Made by a program: the position numbers and the translations under genes
The notes under the pieces: model-generated
Databases searched by the model: none
Seen by the model: the letters and a program-made list of their open reading frames with translations, nothing else
Told to the model about the DNA's origin: nothing
Assembly: GCF_000283155.1 (NCBI RefSeq)
Contig: NW_004454180.1
Span: 15,332,179-15,396,178, forward strand
Origin: Ceratotherium simum simum
Lineage: Eukaryota > Chordata > Mammalia > Perissodactyla > Rhinocerotidae
Direction: 5' to 3'
Length of the DNA: 64,000 nucleotides
Shown: one piece after another, positions 37,111-48,690 of the stretch
How the letters are laid out: the number at the start of each line of letters is the position of its first letter
How positions within the stretch are numbered: position 1 is the stretch's first letter

Positions 37111-37339
37111 TTTGGGGGGGGGGAGATCAGCCCTGAGCTAACATCCATGTCAATCCTCCTCTTTTTGCTGAGGAAGACTGGCCCTGAGCTAACATCTGTG
37201 CCTATCTTCCTCCACTCTATGTGGGACACCGCCACAGCATGGCCTGACAAGCAGTGCGTTGGTGCGCACCCAGGATCCGAACCCAGACTGCCAGCAGCAG
37301 AGCATGCGCACTCAACCGCTCCGCCACGGGGCCAGCCCC
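37111..37339 (-). mobile_element. ERE SINE
   Basis: The reversed modules GAGCTAACATCC and GAGGAAGACTGGCCCTGAGC, the CACAGCATGGCCTGACAAGC body and the tRNA-like end CCACGGGGCCAGCCCC are all present. A perfect 18-bp duplication, ACTTATTTGATAATTTTT, flanks it (37093-37110 and 37340-37357). The tail contains an unusual run of ten G in place of a pure T run (near 37114-37123). Confidence 0.95.
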
Positions 37340-37357
37340 ACTTATTTGATAATTTTT

Positions 37358-38949
37358 GCTGAATAAATTTTGAATAGTTCAGAGAAAAGAGAATTATGTT
37401 ATATTAGCAAGAATTTTACATATAGATCTCTGGAAAGATAGTCTTGAATACTGAATAATATCTTTATTGTTCCTTTTTCATAAAAGGAAAATTAAAAGAA
37501 TATTTTATTCTTAAATCACAAAATTAAGGTTCTGAAATTCAAGCGCCTATACTCTTTAACATGTCCTCTCTATTATTTTTTGTAACCGTTACATAAATAT
37601 ACATTCAGAATATTGTGATTGAAGTTCCTAGAGGGGATTTTTGTGAAATTTAACAGCAAAATGTAGTTGACACTCGTTCTGTGTTACCCTGGGGCTACAG
37701 TTTTGATCATAGTCTGAGTGGATTCATTCCTGTCAGGACAATGAATTTTATACTCATGTCATAGGTAAATTTTACAATCCTTTTGCCTTTTTAAAGTACA
37801 AATTAAGTAAGAATGAATTCAGTTATAATATAATATTTCAACTAAGATGTAAAGAAAATAACATACAGACAAAAATCAGTCCCCTTCAATTTGGAGTGCT
37901 ATAATAAACCTATTGCAATGCTAATATTAATGTGAATACACACACATTTATACACTTATGATCATTTTTAACATCAAATTCATCATGATAAATAGAAAAT
38001 AGGAACAAATGAGTTAGGTGTTTATCAATTGCTCAGTAATGGTAAGAAAGCAGTGGCTACTTTGTTAGTAAATCTTATAAGCAGTGCAGTCCATTATATA
38101 TCATCTTTCAATTTTAAAACATTTTTAAGTCCCTATTCCATTTTGCACAGGTATTAGACACTAGTGACAGTTGCTTTGAATTTTTTAAAAAAGTACATTC
38201 TGATTGTAGATTCCCAAGAAGGTTAAATATAAATTAGTCATAAAGCCAATGGAACAGACAGCAAATGATTAAACTGTATGATTATTTCTAAATTTATAGT
38301 GTTTTAGCACTACTAGTGTTTAATTAAGGAGAAAAAGGAGCAAATTTTATTTCACATGATTATTTAAGACCTCAAAAATTAATGTTCTTCTTACTCTGTA
38401 ATGCTGCATTTCTAAAGCAGTGTTGAAGACAACAAAGTCCTATTTGATAGTCTAGCCTTTCAGTGAACAGCTCTTCTTCCTGTCTTTGATGTAGAAATGG
38501 TTTATTTAATCAATTATTAATCAAAGTTATGGCGTTCTTCTTATATATTTAGGTAAAACTAAAAGATGACTTTCCTGAGCCTTATTGCTTAAATAAAAGT
38601 TTAAATAGACTGAAAACACTTGACTTTGACATGGCAGATATTGCAGAGATTTAAGTTTTAGAGCCACTGGTCTCAACTGGGTGTGTAGATGAAAAGGAGT
38701 GCGTGCACATGTGTGTGTGTTCAATGCAATTTTCTAGAAGTAGATGATAAACATGGGCCGAAGTATCCAGAACACTTTTGATAACCTTCCTTCTGATAAC
38801 AAAAGCCAGTACAGATAATTTGATTAGTGTTTTCTTTGCACAGGTGTTAAAGTTGACAGGAAACAGCTGAAAGACACAGCATCGTGGTGCAAGCCGGGCA
38901 GCTGGACACTTTGTGCATGGAGAATCTTGAGCAGTTGGTAACATTTGGC
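37358..38949. other. AT-rich unique sequence
   Basis: No gene or named repeat was recognised. The overlapping minus-strand frames at 38527-38959 (65 and 102 codons) show no domain. Confidence 0.4.
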
Positions 38950-41000
38950 AGCTTAACATAGAAAAAAAATGACTGCTAGCAAAATCTCAACTGCTGCTAA
39001 TTAGCAGCAATGAACTGTGGGTAGGACAGTGCGTTTTAATGTGAAAAGATTTTTACAGTACCCACCGCACTAAGGGGGAGAAATAGAAAGAAATGCTCCC
39101 TAGCTGACCCTCGTGGCAATCCAAGCTGCATACTGCAATAATCCTGTAAATTACTATGCTTTCTTATACAGTTACTTGGAGTTAATTAGTAATTTAACAT
39201 TCCTCTACACTATTAAATGTCTTTCTTGCATTATATTATGTTGTTTCATGGGCTTACCTTAACACTAATGGGGTTTTGTTATATTTTCTCAAAACAGTAA
39301 CAGTAAAATAAAACTGAGCTAGAAAATTAATTAGTTATCTTTTACCTTTGATTTACCTGTTATTAACAATTAAGTGGTGGTACACATTTTTAAAGTGGTT
39401 TCGGAGGTTGCGTTGAGATGAATATACTTCCAGAATATATTACAGAGGAAAAGTGAATAAAAATGAGTAGTGTACATGCTTCCAGAGACTATGCTGCAGA
39501 TGCAGAATGCAATGCAAACACATTTCATATTTCCATTCTAATAGGGCGGGGTAACATCTTGTGGGTGGAGGAAGGCGAGGGAGGATAGAAGTAGAGGAGG
39601 AAAGCTTTTTTACCTACATTCACTAATTTTAAGAGAATCTTTGCAAAGAAAAAATCTATACCTTTCATGGATTTGTGTCATAAAATGTGAATGTGCCGGA
39701 GTAAGGTAGTGGATTTTACCATATAGCCATATAGGGAAAAAAATGCACATTTTTGTAGCTTTGTGGTTTGTAAATGCCAGAGGATTTTGTCGGATTCCAT
39801 GACTGGGGGAAAGTGATACTTGAACATTTAAATAATATAAATTAATGCATGCAATGTTAACATTCGAGTAGAAAACTGAGGTGAGAAATTGTGGTAAACG
39901 AAATTATTCTGATTACTTGAACAGAAAAAAAAAAGTTAAAATTATCAGTAGGGTTTTTAAAAAAAATCCCTTATTCAGCCACCTCTTTCCTCCCAGGCAA
40001 ACCTAATTTCCCTATTGAATGCAGCAGACAAAGTAGTATTACGCACATGCACTTTAAAAACGGTTCTTATGCATTTAAAATTGAAATTCTGCATTCTGTA
40101 TATTAAAGATAACAGAAGTGTTTTTATTTGGCATCTCAATGATCAATGTGAACTCGACGGTGGAACAATTTAGTAGAAGCAGGGCTTCAGGAGAAGAAAA
40201 GCTGCGGATGTGTAGTGGAAAGGAATGAATTCAGTACAAAACATTTCCAAAAGATTTCGTCTCTTGGGGCTCCCTCTAAAAGAGTGTCTGCTACCATTTA
40301 AAACCCCATCCTTTGCAGCTGGATTTGAGCATTCCATAAAAAATTCATCCGCGCTTTAAGAGATTTCTGCTTTTCTGTCCTCTCTATTGTTAGACAAATT
40401 GAAGTGTGCACTCGGAAGGAGAGTGGCAGTGAACTGCGAATTTATTTACTCATTCGATTCTAATATTGAGAGAATCTACTCGCTCCGTTCAAAGGGTAGA
40501 GCAACAATGCAAGTGACATCAGGTCACCCAGCGCTTCATAGCTACCTGTGAGATAGAATTGTTCTCCTTGCAGATAGGAAGTGACTGAAAGCTCTTTTTC
40601 TCATCAATGTCTATTATGATTGATGGCTCTATGGTCACATTGAATATGCCCTTTTTAAATAATTCACAATGTCATCACCATAGTACTAGTTTATAACTAG
40701 CCTGTTATTTTTACCTTTGTTCATTTACTATCAGAAGGTTAGATAAATTAAGTACTGTGTGGATTTTGGTAGCATAATAACCAACCAAAGTAGAGTGTTT
40801 ATAGCCCAACAATAGCAAAGCATCGGTTTTATTTTTTGCGATGCTCTGAATGTCTCCCTCTCAATAAATCCTAAAAGGAAATTCTGATAAAGTAGAAGCA
40901 CTTGTAGCACGTTTTAACCTGAAACCACACTTTGGTATTAAGTCATCATAAGACTTTCGATATGAAAAGCAGTCACACTGCATTGAGACAGATGAAATTT
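38950..41000. other. Repeat-poor block, candidate conserved noncoding DNA
   Basis: About 2 kb lacks any recognisable mobile element and has locally balanced composition. Several homeodomain-like TAATTA/TTAATTAG cores occur (for example GGAGTTAATTAGTAATTTAA near 39179-39198). It has no long open frame. The suggestion of conservation is inference from texture only. Confidence 0.35.
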
Positions 41001-41899
41001 TACCTAAATTCTACACTCATTTCAAAATAAAATATGTAATGACTATAATAATTAAATTTACAATTCACTTCCACATATCTAATGCACAAATTGATAAAGC
41101 AGCATTTCTACAAAAGAACAGTAAAAGCACATTTTAAAATATAATGGTTAATATTGGGAGTGTACTATACGATAAATAATATAATATTTCAGTTTATTTT
41201 CTAAATTGATTAGAAATCAATTTGTTATTTAATTCTTGAGATGTTGATGATGACCTTCAAAAGTCCTCTATTTTATAAATTACATTTAAAATGATTATTT
41301 AGCAGTTTTGTTAGATGGACCAGCACTAAGTAGTCACTAAAATGAATAATTATGTCTCTTTTATAATGCCAGTTTTAAAAATCCTTTTACATACTAATCA
41401 TTGATAGATCAATTTTACATATTTAAAATATCAAAGTACTATATTATCGCTTTAAATAACCAGAGTTTCTTTAGATTTTAATTTTAACATTGTGATCAAT
41501 AGTAATTCAAAATATTTTATTTGTGCAAGTTTTCTCACAGAGTATAATGCTTCAGATCTAAGGTTAAGAACATTTATTTTCTTAAAACTTAGGTATCCTG
41601 TACATACTTAATCTATAATAAAATTCATAACTTTTAGGGATAAATTGTGTGCTTGATAAAAGTGTATCTTTATAAAAATTAACCCAGGTGTTTTTATTTT
41701 CATGATTCTAATTTTGGATTCTTATTTGTTGATTTTACGATTGAATTCTGTTTCTCAAAGTACCAATATCAGGTGGAATGAAAGAATATAAAACTTGTCT
41801 GGACATAAAGAATGTGATCAAAGTCTCAACATGCTATCATAAGGAAAAGAGGCCAAACTGACACCCAAGAAGTGCCATGTGATCAGGAATGTTATAATT
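41001..41899. other. AT-rich unique sequence
   Basis: Nothing recognised. Confidence 0.4.
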
Positions 41900-42131
41900 A
41901 AAAGTATGGAGACTCTATTCATTTACTTACCCAATACATATTTATTGGCTACTAGGAAACAGAGAGCCCTGGCTCTTGTTTGTATGAAGCTAACATTCTA
42001 TCAGGGAAGACAGGCAATAAAAACTTCTAAAAAATAAATAAGGCAACCTTGGATAGTGATAAGTGCTTTGGAGAGAATAAAGTAGGATGATGTGCTAGAG
42101 AGAGGAAGGCAGATCTTAAGGGCCATATTTA
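41900..42131 (-). mobile_element. L2 LINE, piece 1, interrupted by L1
   Basis: CCAATACATATTTATTGGCT, GAAGCTAACATTCTATCAGG-GAAGACAGGCAATAAA and GATAAGTGCTTTGGAGAGAA-TAAAG are the reversed L2 3' region. The element continues beyond the inserted L1 at 44774. Confidence 0.7.
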
Positions 42132-44773
42132 TTTTATTTTATTTTATTTTTTTTTTAATTTTTTGTTTATTGCAGTAACATTGGTTTATAACATTGTAAA
42201 AATTTCAGGTGTACATCATTGTACTTCTATTTCTGCATGGACCACATCATGTTCACCACCAAAATACTAATTACAACCCATCACCATACACATGTACCGA
42301 ATTATCCCTTTCATCCTCCTCCCTCCCCCCTCCCCTCTGGCAACCACCAATCCAATCTCTGTCCCTATGTATCCGTCCATTGTTGTCACTATCTACTACT
42401 TAATGAAGGAAATCATACGGTATTTGACCTTCTCCCTCTGACTTATTTCACTTTGCATTATACGCTCAATGTCCATCCATGTTGTCACAAATGGCTGGAT
42501 TTCGTCGTTTCTTATGGCTGAGTAGTATTCCATTGTGTATATATACCACAGCTTCTTTATCCATTCGTCCCTTGATGGGCACTTAGGTTGCTTCCAAGTC
42601 TTGGCTATCGTGAATAAGGCTGCAATGAACACTGGGGTGCATGTACCTTTGCAAATTGGTGTTTTCAAGTTCTTTGGATAAATACCCAACAGTGGAATAG
42701 CTGGATCATATGGTAGTTCTATCGTTGATTTTTTGAGGAATCTCCATACTGTTTTCCATAGTGGCTGCACCAGTTTGCACTCCCACCAGCAGTGTATGAG
42801 AGTTCCCTTCTCTCCACATCCTCTCCAACACATGTTGTTTCCTGTCTTGTTAATTATAGCCATTCTGACGGGCGTGAGGTGATATCTCATTGTAGTTTTG
42901 ATTTGCATTTCCCTGATAATTAGTGATTTTGAACATCTTTTCATGTGTCTGTTGGCCATCTGTATATCTTCTTTGGAGAAATGTCTGTTCAGGTCTTGTG
43001 CCCATTTTTTAATTGGGTTGGTAGTTTTTTTGTTGTTGAGATGCATGAGTTCTTTATATATTTTGGAGATTAAGCCCTTATCAGATGTATGGTTTGCAAA
43101 TATCTTCTCCCAATTGTTAGGTTGTCTTTTCGTTTTGTTGATGGTTTCCTTTGCTGTGCAGAAGCTTTTTAGTTTGATGTAGTCCCATTTGTTTATTTTT
43201 TCTATTGTTTCTCTTGCCCGGTCAGACGTGGTGTTTGAAAAGATGTTGCTAAGACCGATGTCGAAGAGCGTACTGCCTATGTTTTCTTCTAGAACTTTCA
43301 CAGTTTCAGGTCTTACATTCAAGTCTTTAATCCATTTGGAGTTAATTTTTGTGTATGGTGTAAGGTAAGAGTCTACTTTCATTTTTTTGCATATGGCTAT
43401 CCAGTTTTCCCAACACCATTTGTTGAAGAGACTTTCTTTTCCCCATTGTATGTTCTTGGCTCCTTTGTCAAAGATTAGCTGTCCATAGATGTGTGGGTTT
43501 ATTTCTGGGCTTTCGATTCTATTCCACTGATCTGTGTGTCTGTTTTTGTGCCAGTACCATGCTGTTTTGGTTACTATAGCTTTGTAGTATATTTTGAAGT
43601 CAGGGAGTGTGATACCTCCAGCTTTGTTCTTTTTTCTCAGGATTCCTTTAGCTATTCGGGGTCTTTTGTTGTTCCATATAAATTTTAGAATTCTTTGTTC
43701 TATTTCTGTGAAAAATGTTGTTGGAACTTTGATAGGGATTGCATTGAATCTATAGATGGCTTTAGGAAGTATGGACATCTTAACTATGTTAATTCTTCCA
43801 ATCCAAGAGCACGGAATATCTTTCCATTTCTTTGTGTCTTCTTCAATTTCTTTCAGCAATGTTTTATAGTTTTCCGTGTACAGATCTTTCACCTCTTTGG
43901 TTAAGTTTATTCCTAGGTATTTTATTCTTTTTGTTGCAATTGTAAATGGGATGGTATTCTGAATTTCTCTTTCTGCTACTTCGTTGTTAGTGTACAGAAA
44001 TGCAACTGATTTTTGTATGTTGATTTTGTATCCTGCAACTTTACCATATTCGTTTATTACTTCTAAAAGTTTTCTGGTGGATTCTTTAGGGTTTTCTATA
44101 TATAAAATCATGTCATCTGCAAATAGTGACAGTTTCACTTCTTCCTTTCCAATTTGGATCCCTTTTATTTCTTTCTCTTGCCTGATTGCTCTGGCTAGGA
44201 CTTCCAATACTATGTTAAATAGGAGTGGTGACAGTGGGCATCCTTGTCTAGTTCCTGTTCTTAGAGGGATAGCTTTCAGTTTTTCACCATTGAGGATAAT
44301 ATTAGCTGTGGGTTTCTCATATATGGTCTTTATTATGTTGAGGTACTTTCCTTCTATACCCATTTTATTCAGAGTTTTTATCATAAATGGATGCTGGATC
44401 TTGTCAAATGCTTTCTCTGCATCTATTGAGATGATCATGTGATTTTTGTTCTTCATTTTATTAATGTGGTGTATTACGTTGATTGATTTGCGAATGTTAA
44501 ACCATCCCTGCATCCCTGGAATAAATCCCACTTGATCATGGTGTATAATCTTTTTAACGTATTGTTGTATGCGATTTGCTAGTATTTTGTTGAGGATTTT
44601 CGCATCGATGTTCATCAGTGATATTGGCCTGTAATTTTCTTTTTTTGTGTTGTCCTTGTCTGGTTTTGGTATCAGGGTAATGTCAGCTTCGTAGAATGAG
44701 TTAGGGAGCTTCCCCCCCTCCTCAATTTTTTGGAAGAGTTTGAGAAGGATAGGTATTAAGTCTTCTTTGAATG
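42132..44773 (-). mobile_element. Young 5'-truncated LINE-1 with perfect TSD
   Basis: A minus-strand L1 of about 2.64 kb. The A-rich tail lies at the left (about 42132-42165, read as T-rich on the + strand), then a 3' UTR with a G-rich stretch (around 42315-42340), then ORF2 up to the truncation point at 44773. Both sides carry the same 16-bp duplication TTAAGGGCCATATTTA (42116-42131 and 44774-44789), a signature of target-primed reverse transcription. The 5' part (5' UTR, ORF1, ORF2 endonuclease) is absent, the usual truncation. The intact duplication and open frame mark it as the youngest L1 in the window. It cannot move on its own. Confidence 0.97.
42396..44773 (-). pseudogene. L1 ORF2 fragment, uninterrupted, about 791 codons
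   Basis: The frame is open from the insertion boundary at 44773 to a stop at 42396-42398, without an internal stop or frameshift. The first in-frame methionine is at 44613-44615 (739 codons from there), but this is an internal residue of ORF2 ([13 protein letters not shown]), not a real start. Counting from that methionine, the RT catalytic FADD is at residues 165-168 (44112-44123), after [15 protein letters not shown]. The C-terminal C-x3-C-x7-H-x4-C motif is at residues 596-613. Full-length ORF2 proteins are about 1,275 residues, so roughly the N-terminal 480, including the endonuclease, are missing. Without promoter, ORF1 and endonuclease it should be inert. The several + strand ORFs inside (43984-44442 and others) are antisense shadows. 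Confidence 0.95.
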
Positions 44774-44789
44774 TTAAGGGCCATATTTA

Positions 44790-45120
44790 GATTGGATCGT
44801 CAAGGAAACCCTTCCTGCGTGGGTGACATGGTGCTGAGACAAATAATGAACAGGTACCAGTCATGCAAAGATATGGGGCCAGATTATTTTAGGTCAGCAA
44901 TTTCCAGTTCTTGCTATGGAAAAAACAAGCCTGATATTCCAAAACGACTGGAGTGATGAGGAAAAAGCTGATACAAGATGAGGTCAGGGATACAGGCAAC
45001 AGCTGGGGCAAATGTGGCATTTAGACCATAAGACGTTTAGATGATATTCTATGTGCAGTGGGAAGCCATTGGGAGGTATTAAGCTGGAGAATGACATCCT
45101 TTGGTTTATCTTTTACAAAA
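44790..45120 (-). mobile_element. L2 LINE, piece 2, continuing after the L1
   Basis: GATCGTCAAGGAAACCCTTC, GATATGGGGCCAGATTATTT, GCAGTGGGAAGCCATTGGGA and GAGAATGACATCC follow the reversed L2 order and continue directly from the piece at 41900-42131 once the L1 and one duplication copy are removed. Confidence 0.72.
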
Positions 45121-45489
45121 AATTCCTGGCTGTAGAGTTAGGCAAATATTTTGAAGCCTTGCTGTCACTTCTCCATTTATATGCTACTTAACTTCTGGAA
45201 GCCTCGGTTGCTTTGACTCTAGTATAATGATAGGTTCAATAAGAAGGTGACTAAAACAGTGCTTGGCAATCTGTAAGGGCCCAATTAATGTGATGTCTCT
45301 TCTTTACCCTTTATTTTGAATGTAAACTTTCAAAATTATTAAACACAGAATTCCAGCTTATTACTGCTGACATTAATTAATTCTCATTTTTATGTTGACT
45401 TAATTTGTCTTTATGAACAAAACGAAGTAAAAAAATATAATCAAATTGTTATCTGTCTCACAGGAGAGACCACTTAACTAACTATAGGT

Positions 45490-45700
45490 ATTAGTAAAAT
45501 AATTACATTTATTGAGAGTTTAGGATGTGCCAGACACTATTCTAAGCTTTTTATGTATATTAGCTGATTTAATCTTATAAAAAAGCTATTAACTAATACT
45601 GCTATTTTTCTATTTTACAGATGAACAAAGAGAGGGCCAGATAGATTGCATAATTTGCCTAAGTCATAGTGACAGAGATAGCATTTTAACATAAGTGTTC
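45490..45700 (-). mobile_element. MIR SINE relic
   Basis: The reversed MIR is nearly complete: TTACATTTATTGAGAGTTTA, GTGCCAGACACTATTCTAAG, TTTTACAGATGAACAAAGAG and AATTTGCCTAAGTCATAGTG. Confidence 0.8.
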
Positions 45701-48414
45701 TTCCTCTAAAGCTAATATCTTAACATTTATGGTTTAGAGAATTAGAGAACTTAAAAATTTGAGATTTAATATGGTTAATATATATTTTTCAATTTATAAG
45801 TTAATTGATACATATATAAAATGAAAATTCAACTGGTCATAGTATCATCTTTTTACAAACTAAGTGGCTTAGGGTTTTTAAAATACATATTAAAGATAAT
45901 AAAATAAAAGGCTGCTTAGTTGAAAAAGAACAATCTTTTTGTCAGACTCAGATCCTCTCTTTTTAAAAGCAATTTTATTTGAAAAGGATTATTTAAAAAT
46001 TATTTTATATATAACTCATAGATTTTTCCTTTCTATATCAGTTACTTCTCTAACCTTACCCTAAATATAAGCTCAACGAACATGTGAAAAATAAAATCAA
46101 TTAAAAAACTAAAAATATTTAATCAGAGAAAAATCTCCTTTCATTGAAATAAGGAAAATTTTATTTTCCTTTTTCTTGAGATAGGGACTCAATTTTATAG
46201 TTACAAATTAAAAATCAACACCTTAAATATATTTCAGAATCTATTATCACAAAAAACTCTAGCCCAGAAAGGTAGTGGAAAGTTTTTAAAATTAAGGTAG
46301 AATTGTGTTTTTTGTTTCATAAAACTTTAAAGAAGAGCTTGTTTCATGTGTATGGCAATTTAATGGGTGGACAAAGACATGGAGCACTTCAAGCGTAAAC
46401 TAAGAAATCAAAGATTTAACAAAGAGGAGATATACTTTGAAGACTGTAGGAGCTTAAGAATCGCTTTTAGTTTTTACTAAAACTAAGGAAAAAGTGCAAG
46501 GGAAAGACATGTAACAGTCAGGGTATGAGTTCTCTTAGCCAATAAATTACATTTTGTGAAAATAGCTCTTTAAAATGAGATTGAATTATCTCTAGCTATC
46601 CTACTTAAAATTCCCATGGCTTTCTATATAAATAGCCATCCGTTAGGATGCCATTTTCTCAGGCTTTGCCTCACTTTAAAACATTCATTCATTAAAATAA
46701 TCACAATAATAACTATACTGTATGCCATTGTATTCAAGGTAATATACTAGACAGCTTAAGATATAAAAGACTACAGTAAACAGTGCCCAGTCTCAAGGTG
46801 TTCAGTGTCAGGAGATTTAGAGGAAGTAAGACAACCATACCAGAACTCACACCAAAGTGAAGTGGGCTTGAACATGTTGAGCTGGTCACTTCACATGGTG
46901 GTGTCATTAATCATTTCACTTTAATGAGACTGAAGGTATAGTGGCATTTTTCAGGAAAGATTCAGGTATGGCTTTTATTAACGCAAAAATTCAGTGTCTA
47001 TGTAACTTCTTCCATGAATGAATACTGTATCCTAAACCCAGAAAGACTTCACATTCCCAAGATGACTGATCAATTCCAATTATAGAAGAAACACCACTAA
47101 TTCTTTCCTTAGCAGGAGGAAGATAACTCTAACGCCTTATACCCTAGGAGGAAAGCTCTTAGTTCCAGTAGGGTCAAACTTGATAAGTAAGTGGTAAAAG
47201 AAAAAATAAATACATCCAGCCATATATACCTAAAAAAATCCAAAGAAATTAACGAAAAATATCCCAGTACAAAGAAATTTAAATTGGGAAACTCATGGTA
47301 AATATATGAGTAATAGCAATCTGATCAATGGCCAGCATAAATTTGAGGGTGTGAAAGTAATAGTTGGCACAATAAGAAGAGGACATATTCTTCAAAGGAA
47401 AATCTTTTGAAAATGAAAGACTAAGTTTCAAGGATATAATCTGTGGGATGAGAAGTGGAATTAAGAATAACAACAAAATAAGAGGCAGGAGGGGGCTAAG
47501 GAATATTAGGAATGCTGGGAAAGCAGTGTCATTAGAAGGAAGGGAAACTATTTTTCATCTTTCCTTATTGTCCTTTGAAAAAATTAAGAATTCACTTTGG
47601 CCAAGAATGGCAAGAGAGTTTCAGAAGAATTTGATTTTTGGAGAGGGACGAGGACTAGATTGTAGGGGGGATAAAATATGAAGTTAGGATAACTTATTTA
47701 GAAGTTTGACAACTATATTTTATGATCATGTTGGCAAAAATGAAAACAAAAGTATTTTTCTAATTTAAAAAATATTCAGAATTTATAAAATTAATAACTC
47801 AGTCAAACTGTATATTTACTTTTTACCTGATATATTGAAATGGACTCGTGTGTGTGTTTTTAACACATTGTGTTAATTCTTCCTTACATAATTATCCTCT
47901 ATTACATAATATAGGATTGTCTGTGACCTAAAAAACTCAGGAAAATTTAAGTGGAATTTTCAGAGGTAAATGTCACCAGTCTTGGCACATGAAAACGTGT
48001 CGCTTCTGAGGAGGTTCATAGCCAATTCCAGCCAATTATCAAATCAAGCCATAACTGTAGATTTGAACTTCAAGAACAGTATCAAAGAATCATTTGATAT
48101 ATGATGACTAAAATGATGGTAATTTGAGTAACACTCTGCCATCTACTTTACTACATATAGACCTGCATATAACCATGGTTCTAATTAAAGTGAAAAAATA
48201 AGTTTATGGTTTTGGAACCCAATCAGTCTGGGAACAAAATATCATAGCCTTGAGCAAATGGACTCACTGCACTAAGAAAACATTTTTCTAAAATGAAAGA
48301 CAACTGTCATTCTGTCATTTCTAACACTCTCTTCTCTTAGATATGGCATAGCATAGTGCAGCGTACTATATTATCACATACAGTCACATATTATTGTGTG
48401 GGTATTGGAGCTAA
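45701..48414. other. AT-rich unique sequence
   Basis: No gene was recognised. A weak L2-like scrap may lie near 46740-46860 (AGTCTCAAGGTGTTCAGTG). The 77-codon frame at 47448-47681 shows no domain. Confidence 0.4.
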
Positions 48415-48690
48415 CAAAGATTGAAGAGGTCATCTTTCCAAATCCTCATTTATCACACAATTTTCTAGGAATATACTAAACAAAACAAATAAAATCCCTG
48501 CCCAGATGAAGCTTATAATATACTTTTAAAAGATGAGGAAATCCAAAGAGTTTAAGTGACTTTTCTAACTCTTTTTATCTCTCAAGGTCCTTCAGTTAAA
48601 AATAGAAAATTGGAACAAGAACTCAAGTCTTCTGACTCCCGATTTACTAATATTTCTAGTACTCTGGTCCTGGAAGTCAAAAGAATTATT
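48415..48690 (-). mobile_element. MIR-type relic with L2-like scrap inside
   Basis: AAAGATTGAAGAGGTCATCT at the left and AGATGAGGAAATCCAAAGAG, TTTAAGTGACTTTTC and AACTCAAGTCTTCTGACTCC at the right follow the reversed layout of this ancient SINE. Between them, AAATCCCTGCCCAGATGAAG-CTTATAATA resembles an L2 scrap. Both are strongly decayed. Confidence 0.5.

Noticed and set aside
43984..44442. 152-codon + strand ORF
   Set aside because: It is antisense to the open L1 ORF2 fragment, and similar antisense frames recur in the other L1 copies.
44613..44615. ATG of the 739-codon frame as a genuine start
   Set aside because: The frame continues open upstream to the insertion boundary at 44773 and encodes the expected ORF2 residues, so this methionine is internal.
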